From Pezicula radicicola (Eukaryota; Ascomycota; Leotiomycetes; Helotiales; Dermateaceae), in the NCBI GenBank assembly GCA_003008705.1, contig PDUO01000017.1, positions 251,827 to 315,826 of the forward strand: a stretch of 64,000 nucleotides of DNA, given 5' to 3'. Made by a program: the position numbers and the translations under genes. Under the pieces are notes generated by a model, which was not told the DNA's origin, made no database searches, and saw nothing but the letters and a program-made list of their open reading frames with translations. Within the stretch, counting starts at the first letter, position 1; each line of letters begins with the position of its first letter. Of the stretch, positions 46,867-57,920 are shown piece by piece.

Positions 46867-48011
46867 TTTGATAATGGATGTGTTTTAGGCTTTTCGGCGA
46901 AAGGCAATGAAGAACAATTGATTGAAGACAGAAGGTTGAAATGCCGAAGAAGATATGTGAAGTTTCTGAAGTTCGAATTCCCAGAGGAGGTTGTTCTGAT
47001 GAAGAAGAAAACTCGACCTGGCAAGAGCGAGAAAAATTACTTATATCCACCTAGCGCGGTCGCTTAACTCTTCTTGCTATTGTTCTTTTCTCAATAGCAG
47101 GATACAATAGGAAAGTGTGGTGAATGAATTGGTCAATAATCAATTGGAACGCGATCGAATTGGTTGGCTTTTTTCGTTCGAGGAGGTGAATGGGGAACCG
47201 GTGATGCGTCGGCTATAGCCGAGGAGCTGAGTTCGAGCGTGTAGGATGACTATGAGGGGATACTGCGCACCTTAGAACTTCACTATGGTATTCTAAACTT
47301 CTGGATTCGATTTATATACTGTAATATCTGCTTCGTTGACCTATGACTACTCTGTACTTAAGTTGGTCAGTTGCTGATCGAGAAGCCCAGCAGCGGGAAT
47401 CCTCACCCCGTACTGACCCCCTTGCGATGCTTCCATTTTCTATCGCAAAGCAAAAAGGGTACTGTGGAATGTAATCATACTTAAGAACTAGTCTTCCTCA
47501 AGTGAGGTTCATGGTATGTGGTCTTTCTGACGCCCTTCACTCGAAGGCAATATACCAATATGCCATAGTAAAGCTAATCAGGAGCCTCTACAACACTGAT
47601 TCAATGCCCGTTATAGTACATATTCCTCCTTACAAGAACTGCGTATGAGCATTTCAAAACACAAGAGCTTTGAAATATATGGTATTGTATGTTCCAAGTC
47701 CTACAAACACTTTACGACTTAAAGAATCCCACTATTTAGTTTTTCGCTCTTTACGCATATACCTGAGACTTTGTTCTCAGTTGGATAGGCTAAACTGTTC
47801 TGTTACAAATCTCAATACTGTAAGGCGTTAGCCGGCAAGTTGTCTCTCTAGAGGAAGTCCCGTCCTGCATGATACATCTTTGTTACTAATCCTAACAACT
47901 AACCTTCTCTAAAGATAATCCACAAAGCCAAACTCTACAATCTACTCTTTGCGAAATCTGTTTTTGCGGCGTCTAATAGTGTTGTTGCTATAAGCATCCT
48001 TGTTGCCAATT
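46867..48011. other. intergenic region
   Basis: Mixed composition, no ORF worth annotating. Confidence 0.5.
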
Positions 48012-48260
48012 TTAATTTTTTAAGTCTCGGATCTTGTAAATCTTCACGCCCCAGACGTACACCAACTCGAAAATATCGCCCTTTGCCTTTGTAATAGCTC
48101 CAACCAACTTTCCGATCTCAAGCACACAAACCTAGTAATCTGAGAGGCGGTTCTCTTTGCGAACTACCAGCAGCACAAGATCCTTGACATGAATACCACC
48201 AGGTGCCACATCCAAGAAGGGTTGGCCTCGTATAACGGATTTGATCAATAATGGAGTCAT
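48012..48260 (-). pseudogene. 82-codon ORF with one internal TAG
   Basis: From ATG 48260 the frame reads MTPLLIKSVIRGQPFLDVAP, continues to RKENRLSDY, meets TAG at codon 43, then VCVLEIGKLVGAITKAKGDI and ends ...IRDLKN. The protein-like character on both sides suggests a small gene with one nonsense change (CAG to TAG would be RIP-like). No intron of usable length removes the stop. Family unknown; could be chance. Confidence 0.35.
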
Positions 48261-49466
48261 GACTGCGTTAGGTGTGCGGGTGGGGTGTGTACGGTGAAGG
48301 AGGGCGCTGCGGTGGAGTAGTGTTAGAACTTAAAATAATTTAATGCCAATATCTTCTAGTCCAGCACCTTGCTATTAGACCACGGTCGACTTCCACACTT
48401 CTATAAAGCATTAAAATGGTTTTATTAGTGTTACATATGTTTTAAGGCTGGAAAACAAATTAGCAAGCTGATATATACCTACACTCCTAGAAAACCCCTT
48501 CGCAAAATAGAAATTTATCTACGCCTTACACTGCCCTTACCAAGTCTACAGCTACCAACTACCTTATACAAGTCCTCTCCCTCTCCCCCTCCTACAACAA
48601 ACAAGCTAGTTACAAGAAGTCAATAGAAGTAGTTCTATTCTAACTTCACTCTACCTCCAAGATGCCTGCTTATCTTCTAAGTTGTTCATATTCCTACTAG
48701 GACTTTTATTAATACAAAATACTAAGTACTTATAGATTGTTTCCCTACCTATTTAAAACCCTAACTTAGGATTCTTAAAAATACATCTCAACTCTCTTGT
48801 TATAATATTAGTTGTTGCCACTTTAGTTGAATTATTTCTAAACCACTAGAGCTTTTATGACACAAATTGTTCGTTTTATAACTAGCCTCGGAAATATTCT
48901 AGATAAGTGAAGTGTTGAAATGTGGTTTGCTTGTTGTGTGATTTTAGATTATCCTTGTTCTTGTGAGCTTTTTTCTCTAGTTTTTTTCTTTGGCAGGAGT
49001 TCTAGAGCTTGAATTTGGTGTTCTATATTGGCTCGGGTGATGACATTACTTTGGAGTTACTTGATGACAGTTCCCGGTATAGTAGCGCGTATTATTTGAC
49101 AGTTGCTGGCTTTGATACCAAGGCCATAATTCGATTTCTGCCAAAAATTTGTCATAGACTTCTCTGTACTGTTTATTAAGTCTAGAAATCAAATCAGTAA
49201 GCAGATGCATATACTTATATGCACTTCCAGATCATTCATCATTTAATTTTATTTCCTTCTACTTTAGTCTTAACAAGCTATATGCTACTTGAGCACTATT
49301 AAACAAATTTCTAGCTAACAGGCAAGTAACTATTAAACACCAATCAATCTTTATTCCACAGTATTATCATTACAAATTACATTTAACCCCATGCCATACA
49401 GTACCATAATATCCCATCTACCATTAGGACCATAGAAGTCTCAAGAGTAATACATCTATCCCACAT
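48261..49466. other. AT-rich intergenic region
   Basis: Nothing recognised. Confidence 0.5.
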
Positions 49467-51048
49467 CTAAGCCTCACCCAAACCCCTCAACTCCCCCTCC
49501 AACCACGTCGCCAATCCCCTAGCCTCCTCATCAGTAACAACACCCGGCTCCCACCTAACACAAACACTCATATATCCATTTTTAGCCGTAGCAACAGCAA
49601 CAGAATAAGGATCCGCATACACAGATACCGCACCCGAGAATTCGATTTTATCAAATGTTACCTTCTTTTGCGGTTCGCTATCGCCAGGCTTTTTGACTCC
49701 ACCGTCTATAACGCCGATATTGGTTACTTCAAAAGCGTGTTCCCTCTTCGTGCCTAGTCTTCCAAGGAAATACTTGGCGAAGCCGCTGACGAAGGCTAAG
49801 AGGCCTACATTTTGATTTGTGGGTGAGGAGGAGTTTTTGGTGATGAAAGATTTGCATTCTCTGGCGCTGTTCCATAAGCTATCGTCTTTGGGTTCTTCAT
49901 TTTCTGTTGAATGTTTTGGATATTCTTCGGCAGTTGATGCTGGTGATGAGGAGCGGCAAGATATGTATCCTCTAGGAGGCTTAGCTTCGGATGAGAAGTA
50001 AGGTTGTAAGTTGGAAACGAATAAGCCTATGTCTCGGGGTGTGTGACTGGTGAATTTCCGCATAGAAAAGGGGATATTGGTTCTAAAGCGAGAGTATGTT
50101 GGGTACATGACTGCCAGTTTTCGAGCTATGAGGACTGTGATCAGTGCCGTGATTGAGGTCTTCTCTTCTCGGCAGCGAGCGACGAGTTTCTCTAAAATAG
50201 TAGGAGGGATCAGAAAGCTTTGGAGGTTGCTGTTTGGTGGTCGGGAAGCCGAATGGCTGATCAGAGGGCCGGACCATTCGTGTGAGTCAACGGGGCAGTA
50301 GACGTAAGTGTAAAAGATCTTCTTCAGGGCGAAAAAGAAGGAAATGGGAAGTGGTGTGGCCATCTCTAAAGACGGAACGAGTGGTAGCTTCGGGACTGGG
50401 ATGCTTGATGCTGAGGTCACTAAAGCCGGATTGTCGAGGATGTGATCTAGAGCATCGAGGAAGGTGAGGTGAAATGCTCCGCCTGAGAGACCATCTCCAA
50501 TTGCGTGGTGGCAGAAAAATGCGAGGGAGAAAGAGAACGTTCCATTGTCTTCATCTGTCACTGTGAAAGCTGAGCTCTGAACAGCAACTATCACTCTCCA
50601 GAGAGGCAGCTCCTCTACTTGGTCTAATAGCTCTTGATGGCCAGCTAGAATCCATGAGTCGGAGCTCGAATTTGGATCTTCCTCGACGAAGCTTACGACT
50701 TCACTGAGATCGATTTGCTCTAACCTTCGCCACTTGGGCTCTAGACTGCCTTCATCCTCAATAGCGACACCTAGAATTGGCTGGGTACTGAGTGTCTTGG
50801 CTAGCGCGGAATATATAAGGTCCTTGAAACCACTCATGCTGTCGGATGGCTTTGTGAGAATAGAGCAGGGGGCTGTGTACGTCGCCGCGACCTGCACTTT
50901 GTTGTAAAATTTGACATGGTGCCGAGTGATGTTGAAACGCTCCATTTTGCCTAATAGCATTGTGGTCAAAATGATGGCTCTATGATAATAGGGTAGACTC
51001 TTTACCTGTCGCTCTTAGTGGAGGTTCTTCCATTGTCGTGGTTGACAT
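49467..51048 (-). CDS. Alcohol acetyltransferase-like protein (AATase family)
   Basis: Acyl-CoA-dependent O-acyltransferase of the condensation/BAHD-like superfamily, resembling yeast Atf1/Atf2. Exons complement(49467..50950, 51006..51048), 508 residues. The first exon gives MSTTTMEEPPLRATG, then KMERFNITRHHVKFYNKV. The active-site motif HHAIGDG has His162, His163 and Asp167. Near the C terminus, VTNIGVIDGG and FSGAVSVYADPYSVAVATAKNGYMSVCVRWEPGVV match the region after the second lobe. It would form volatile or storage esters from alcohols; the natural alcohol is unknown. No signal peptide. A TATATAT element at 51141-51147 lies about 95 bp upstream. Confidence 0.88.
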
Positions 51049-52009
51049 TTTGATGCGCGGCAAGAGCTTAAGAGGGTAATAGATCTCAGCTTGATGGGGG
51101 TGGTCTTTGGAACGAGAAGACCAGAGGGTTCTACTTGAAGATATATAGCAATCGCGGTGCGTAAATAGCCCGACTTTTGAGACGCCTGCGACGTTTCGAT
51201 ATGGATTACTCAGCTCTCGTCTCTTCTTTCATTAGTGACTTCGTGTTGTGTTATGCCATTTGTGGTGTTGGCTAAGTTGTGGGGCCTCATTTCCTTCCGC
51301 TGCGGCTCAGCAAGCCCAAACACTTCGTATCCCGTATACAATACCTCCGCAAGATCCGGCGTGGCTTAAGAGGTCCTTTGGTGACAATGATTATTATTCA
51401 TGAAACAGAGGGGACACGCGTTGCCGAAGTTGGACTGAAGATCTTGAAAATACCTGCCAAGATAAGTCTACATAGTCACGTGTTACTGGACCCGACTGGA
51501 CACAATGAGAGTATTTTGGCACGACTTGATAGGTAATGCTCTAGGTATATAAGTGCCTGTAGTTATAAATCTACTAGAATCAATTGGAGTAGCCTCTTAT
51601 TTTGTCTTAGACGTCACGTGGCTGAGCGTAGTCTTTTGAAAGTGCAAGGGTATGGGCGATGCTCACTTTGGACAAAAGATTGCTTCTTGCTTTTGGTTGT
51701 TACTAAGCTCACTTACGATGAAATCAAGATTTCGTCAGTCCAGATTTTCTGGGATTTTGAGGGGATTGCAGTAGCAACTCGGAAGTAAAGATTCGAGGCT
51801 ATGTATCGTAAGGATTAATGCATACTTGGGTTCATGAAAACACAACTACTTTTAGACGTATTGACTATTTCAAATTTTGCTACCTGTAAGTAGTGCCATC
51901 TAAACGCTAAGAGGAACTGGGACCAAATGAATTAGGTCCACCGGAAAATTGACTTCATGGCCAAAAGATTTCAATCATTTTCCTTGAATAGCGGTTTAGT
52001 TATCGAGTA
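51049..52009. other. intergenic region
   Basis: Promoter of the acetyltransferase and unremarkable sequence; an 85-codon plus ORF at 51279 shows no family character. Confidence 0.45.
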
Positions 52010-52228
52010 CCGTGAAAATTACTTTTTAAGATATTATTTTCAATAGGGCCTTGTATTAAGTGAGTTACTTGAAATAAGTAGGCTACTCAAAACAAGTAAG
52101 CTACCAAAATCGAGTTAAGTCACTCAAAGGAAGTGAGCTACCCAAAGCGACTGAGTTACTTAAGTTAAGTAGGTTACTGAAGTCAAGTCAGCTACTCAAA
52201 ATGATATCTTAAGAAGCAATTTACACGG
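52010..52228. mobile_element. 219-bp MITE with minisatellite core
   Basis: Inverted ends 52008-52040 and 52198-52230 match at 29 of 33 positions, including the outer TA that can be read as the target-site duplication. Three of the four differences are transitions. The interior is almost wholly a tandem repeat (next entry). No coding capacity. Confidence 0.7.
52058..52203. repeat. ~18-bp degenerate tandem repeat, about eight units
   Basis: Units such as AAGTAGGCTACTCAAAAC and AAGTGAGCTACCCAAAGC vary at several positions. Confidence 0.8.
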
Positions 52229-52449
52229 TACAATCTTTGTTTATGTCGTTTATTTAATTTTTAACGCTCACTATATGGTGCATTGCAATACATAATCAGA
52301 GATAATAGAAGAGATTGAAGTCGATTTGTTCAACTTCTAATATAACCCTTACACTGCAAGACGCTACAAAGTTCGGCGTAGTGCAAATTGTAAATCTTCG
52401 GAACTCGATGTCATAATTATGTTTGGCTATTATGCTTTCATTACCCCAA

Positions 52450-53013
52450 TTATAATTGTAAATTGTTTAGGGGGTATTTACCTAGCCATAATCCAAACAA
52501 CGGAATAGCCGACGACAAGCTACACACTGTAATAAAGAGCCGGCCCTTGCTCATACTTCCCACCATCATAGCGAAAGTTATCCCACTGAAAGCGAAAAGT
52601 GAGAATAAGAAGAACCGTAAGTTAGCCATCCAACCAGTGCTAAAGCATACTAATGCCAAGAAATCTTTGGCGAGTCACCACTTTTCCCTCTTCAGCCAGT
52701 TAGCGGAAAATTTCCAGAAGCTATGTCTACCTTGCAAGATTGGTGACGGGTAGGAAACACTTTCACCTTTCAAACGTTTCTTAATCCGATGCCTAAGTTG
52801 ACGTTCTGTGATCGTACGTGGATTTTCACTGTCGTTTCCAAGTTCCCTGTCCATTGCCGCAGCTAACTCAACTACAGCTTTATACTCGCCAGCGATGTCG
52901 GTTCGATCGTGTAATCGGAAGACCAGGTGCGTTTTCAACCACATAATGTGATTCCCAATACTCCAGATCAGCAGAAAGACGAGCACCAGAAAAAGCTGAA
53001 TGGAGAAGCCCAT
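52450..53013 (-). CDS. Small fungal membrane protein, unknown family
   Basis: Exons complement(52450..52664, 52731..53013) give 165 residues. The 66-bp intron (GTAGAC donor, CGCTAAC branch point, CAAAG acceptor) removes an otherwise in-frame TGA and joins SPILQDFLALVCF. Residues 1-22 are a membrane anchor (MGFSIQLFLVLVFLLIWSIG). The middle has RLHDRTDIAGEYKAVVELAA, a pattern I have a sense of seeing in fungal hypothetical proteins. Two to three further hydrophobic segments end the protein. Function unknown. Confidence 0.65.
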
Positions 53014-53310
53014 TGGTAGGTCTGTTACTTTCGTTATTATCAAATGCTATAAGCGAATTGGTTTGTTGGTGGGGGGGGGAGGGAGGCATACTCCCAAGGG
53101 TTGGCAACTACCATTATGCGTAATAAAATAAAAAAATCATATGTTTGGTTCGACAATGACTATGTCATGAGAGATTTATTAGTGAACGGTTGCTCGTTCG
53201 TACGAGGATTTGTCTAGTTGTAGCCGAAGACCGTGAGGTCATCGATGTAAAATGCTGATATGTTCAAATCTGGGGCTGAAAGGGGCTAGCTCATGAAGGT
53301 CGAGTTCGTG

Positions 53311-53744
53311 TTATTCAAGCCAAAGTAGCCGTAGCTCGAGAAATCTACATGTACAATTATAATTACCGACATAAACTAAGCCTAGGGGCCGCAATGCAGC
53401 TGTTAGACTGGTTTGGGCGTAAAACTCACATGCTGAGACGTTGTTTTGTAAAAAGCAAGCTGGATGGTCGACGACTTGCTCTCCGCCCAAAGGTTGCAGT
53501 AATCTAAGCTGATAACATAATCTACCCAACGATTCGAAGGGCACCGAATCATCTAGAAGCATTGTTAGCTTGTGGTAGTAAACTAACCTTCGGCGCTGGG
53601 TTCCCCAATGATGTACCGTCCAGTCAGATTTATTCTCCAGCTGTCCTCTATGGCATATAAAATAGGAAGGAAGTCGGAGAAAGGGATCAAGCTTTGATCC
53701 TGATCTGGAACATAAGCTTTACTGGTTGGGCTGTAGGCAGTCAT
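53311..53744 (-). CDS. Hypothetical protein, 132 residues
   Basis: Candidate exons complement(53311..53552, 53588..53744), joined across a short 35-bp intron as GEPSAEDDSVPFESLGRLCYQ. Readable features are a polar start (MTAYSPTSKAYVPDQDQ), YAIEDSWRINLTGRYIIGEP, four or more cysteines, and LVYVGNYNCTCRFLELR. A hydrophobic run encoded upstream in another frame (MKFMIMSMTFVLG) hints at a signal peptide that my model does not capture; the 5' end may be wrong. The intron is unusually short, so a frameshift is possible instead. Confidence 0.4.
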
Positions 53745-54256
53745 GGAACAGGAAGAGTTGGAAACCCTAGAACAAAAGTCATGCTCATGATCATGAATTT
53801 CATGGCAAGTTTAGAGATCAGACGGCGCTTAAAGACAAATTCATATACCAAGGTGAAGTAACAACATGACCGAAGGGTTCTTCTCCTTCTCTTCTTCTCA
53901 CGGCTTCGGCTAACGACAACAATAAAGAGGATGGCAACGAAGTAGTAGATGACAACAAGCTTCCATTATCACTTACTCAATGCTGTCCAGGGCTTCTTGA
54001 ACAAATTACTACACGTGATACGTACATTGTACTATGTTTAAACAGTAAATGCTATATAACTCATGGACCCAGCTTTGAAAACTCCGTATTTCCCCGGAAA
54101 ATAGTTAAGCTCTCAAATAGTGTCATATTACTTAGTATCTACTGAATTCTCAGCCGCCTTGCCAGTAGCTAGAATTAGCAAAGCTAACAAGTTGGCCTCC
54201 TTAAATTAGAACATTAATATTACCTAGGGTAGCCACGTTTCCCTCTAGTAACTATC
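53745..54256. other. intergenic region
   Basis: Contains the possible missing 5' exon of the preceding gene; otherwise nothing. Confidence 0.4.
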
Positions 54257-56956
54257 TCATCCAACAACAAAAGCATCCACCCAAGGACTTCCCTCAACCC
54301 AAAAAAACGTAACAACATTCTTCCCTCCTAAAAACGGTACCTCAACCGTTTTATTCCCAACATCACCATCAAAAGTCACTGTAACATTACTTAAGAAATT
54401 CATCTGTAACGCTACCGTTCCAACCTCACCTCCTATAACCGTAACATTCTTCAATCCACTACTTCCATCACTTGTTTGAACACCAGCAATCTCAGCCCAT
54501 CCCCCAACACCAAATAACACACCCCCATCTAGAATCGTACAATTCAACCCTGATTTCTTCCCCTCAAATCCACCGATAAAAGTCCCTAATAACCCGTCTT
54601 CTACTTCATATCGCGGACCTAAATTTGTAGGTACCCAGAGTTGGATTTCGGAGACAGCGATGGAGTAGTAGAGCGTATTAACGAGAGTGACGGTTAGATA
54701 ATCTGTTGTTATTGTTGAATCCGTTGCTGTTACGGGGGTTGTTGAGTTACTATTATTAGTAGAAACCGAAGCATTACCATCAAAAAGTACAGTATTTAAA
54801 GAATTACCCTTACAACCCGTCCAAGGATTCCTAGAAGCAATCAAAGTTCCATTCCGATCCCTAATTATAATTGCTGAAGGACATGCAATTACACCTCCCC
54901 TATCCGTATCATCATAGATAGCTAAAGAGATACTATTTAGGGGACGAGGACGTGGTAGATTTATTGTGAGGGTGTTGAATGGTGTTTCGGATTGATTGTT
55001 TGTCCAGCGGTTATCGGGCGTTGTGTCGTACCAGAGGAGTCCGTCGTTTAGTTTCCAGGCTGGGTAGGGGGAGATGTCACCGTTGCTGGAGAATGTGTAG
55101 TCGGCGCTAATGTTTGGGAGGCCCCAGGGTGCGTTGGGGTTTATGAGGATGTTTTCGTAGGTAGGTTGGGTGGAGAGTGTTGTTGCTGCTTGGCTGCCGT
55201 TGAAGAGTGTTAGGTTGAATGGGGTGAGTGTTGCTTGGTTGTATATGAGGGTGGCGTTAGAATAGATTGAGAGACCTGCTGTGTGGTTGATGTTTGTATA
55301 GTGGGTGCCAGTTTGGTCCCAGAGAATGGTAAAGAGAGATCCTGATGTTTTTGTTAGCCGCCTTAAGTTTTTTAACGTTTAGTAGAGAAGTGGAAGGGGA
55401 GAAATAATACCATGATAAGGAAGATTCTCAACCACAAAATACGTCCAATTCTCAGGAACTAGAGGCCGTAATTCCAACCTATCATCCAAAGTAGGTATGA
55501 TACCTATGAAATTCGTAAAGAAGTTATCTAGGTATGTAGAATGCAAATAATGTTCGCTATGATTCGTCGTATCTCCTGACCAACTATCTATTGTTGGATA
55601 ATGACATTCTGCTGTGTATGGAGTTCCTTCTTTATAGTTGGTTTGCGTGTAGGTGGTGAAAGCTTGTTGGAAGAATTCGGGAGTGACAATTGTACTGAGG
55701 TTCGAATAGGCTATTCGGGCTAGTGTTCCGAGGTACATTGAGGTGCTGAAGGGCCAGGATTGTCCTTGCCATAGCTAATTATAAAGGAACTAATCAGTAA
55801 TATGTGGGAAAGCTAGGAGGGATGTTAGGTATAAAATACTTACACAACAATAAGTAGTGTTTTTCAACGCCGTATAATATCGATTCGTCTGCTCGAGCGT
55901 CGTAGGTCCATACTCAGTAAGAAACTCCTCATCAGTTAATCCAGCCTCCAAAGCCTTCACAAAACTCTCCTCCGTCCCAACATCCAATCGATACGGAAAA
56001 TATCCAATAAGCTGCCTTCCAACAACTTCCAAATTAGTCCCCTGAACAACATCAATCCAAAACTGAATATCCTCATTCCACAACATGTCCAACATTTTCC
56101 CATAAAGACCCTCAGCCGTCTCATTCCACTCCCTCGCAAGAGACTCATCCCCAGCCAAACTCGCCACTTCCGAAATAGCCCTCGCACCAGCAACCATATA
56201 AGCATTAAAATTAGGCCTATAAGTCTCAGGACCAAGCCAAATAGTAGTAAAATCATTCTCAAAACTAAACCAATCCTCAACAGGTCCACCATTAGGACCA
56301 CCCGTAACCCAACCCGGCAACGAATATTCCTGCGCATCAGAAAGAGGAGTTCGATGATATAATCCCGTACTTGAATCGAGTGTGATATTCCAGAGATTAT
56401 AAGTCTTAATCATCCCTTCCAATTGTGAAGTCAAGAATTCGATATCGCCTGTCGCTTGTGCATGTTCATAGATTGCCCGATGTATATAATGCGTATAAGA
56501 AATCCCGGAAAGAGATTCGATACCAGCTCGCATATATAAAGTGATAACATCCTTACTATATCTCTGATCTCTTAACCATCTCCCTTCTAAGATCCGATGA
56601 GCTGCTGAATCGGGGATTGTTTGGAGTTTGGAGGCCCATGATACAGGATGTATGAATTCTGTGAATAGCCAACCGTGACCCTCGTGCGAAAATTTGAGAT
56701 GTCGTTTTAGAACGCTAGTTCGGTAATAGTAGACTTCTTGGATTGATTCATCTGGGATATCTATGAATGGGATGTTGTCTAGATACCATTGTTGATCGTC
56801 GAATCCAGTTATGTAGTTTGCGTGGTTGAGGATTGAAGTTGTGGATAGGTAGGCATCGGCGAGTGGGTATGGTCTTGGTGGATCCTCTTGGGAAGTACAT
56901 AAGTTCACAAATACGAGTACAGCAAGCTGGAGGAGAAATATTTTAAGCTCCCACAT
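54257..56956 (-). CDS. Large secreted six-hairpin glycosidase (MGH1-like) with C-terminal beta domain
   Basis: Exons complement(54257..55341, 55411..55774, 55844..56956), 853 residues from the ATG at 56956. An in-frame ATG at 56992 is only about 23 bp from the TATA-like ATATAAAA at 57015-57022 and is less likely. Signal peptide MWELKIFLLQLAVLVFVNLCTS. Residues about 40-530 look like an (alpha/alpha)6 barrel: WLRDQRYSKDVI, GPVEDWFSFENDFTTIW, YMVAGARAISEVA, MLWNEDIQFWIDVV, and LWQGQSWPFSTSMYLGTLAR at the exon 2 junction. From about 560 a beta-rich region (DNRWTNNQSETPFNTLTINL) resembles a galactose-binding-like domain. It has many N-glycosylation sequons. It is likely a secreted glycan hydrolase; substrate unknown and family assignment is by overall pattern. 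Confidence 0.78.
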
Positions 56957-57920
56957 TTTCCAAATTGAGAATTTTATTATCAAAGTTACCAAATCCTTCT
57001 CGGGGACATACTACTTTTATATGATTCTCATCTAGGAACTATTCAATAATTCAAATGCACAATGATGTCTACAACTTAGAAATAATCATGTCACTTACGG
57101 AAAAATGTACATTTCAACTTCTAGGTAGATCGCATTGACAAATCAAAGGCGGGGGAAGCCAAATGGCTGCACGCGCACCAATCAGAGCTCGCCTTGAGTC
57201 CTAACAAGATATCTCCCCTGACTACGAAAGGGCGGGGTAACCAGCATTGACGACGTAGCCACGGGAATTCTATAGTCTACCTTACCGTCTTTTAGCTTCT
57301 ATCCACACTATTACTCGGTACAGGATTTGAATCTTATTTTGACAGCTTGTCGTGTTTACACTTATCAAATAAGTGTCAGTGTCCACAAAAGATAACAATA
57401 GAAATCACACGAAAAGAGCTTCCGCATCTACGAGATAACACTTCTTAATTTAAGGTTTATATATACTGTAGTTCTTTAAGAAACTGTATATTAAGCTTAT
57501 TGTATTTCTAGTTACTATCTCAAATCCACCTAACTTTTACTCCTTTTAAAAGCTAAGCGAGCTACCTTTGTAAGTAAATTTTCTTCGCAATGCTTACTTA
57601 TTGGCTACCTACTATGCCTAGGCTAGATACCTATGAAGAAGTATATCATCTAACTAGTTATATGCTACGCACTAAATGTAAATGCACTCAGCCTATCAAC
57701 GATAACTTCAGCTAAGTAAATCATATTACTGGCGACAAGGAATAGAACCTAAAATCACTATCTCTTTCTATTTTGGATTGCTACTTAGAGATTCACTTAA
57801 AAACGTGAACCTGGAATGGTTGAACCTGGAATACATTCTAGTAAATTCTAGCTCTAGTTATGCTGTAGCCCCAGAATAGTTACACACCAGACACCAGAGA
57901 CCTGTACTCCGTAGCTCCAT
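56957..57920. other. intergenic region
   Basis: Glycosidase promoter and the 3' flank of the monooxygenase gene. No other feature. Confidence 0.5.

Noticed and set aside
52665..52730. In-frame TGA splitting a membrane protein into two ORFs
   Set aside because: A 66-bp intron with a CTAAC branch point removes the stop and keeps the frame, so this is a normal gene rather than a pseudogene or recoding event.
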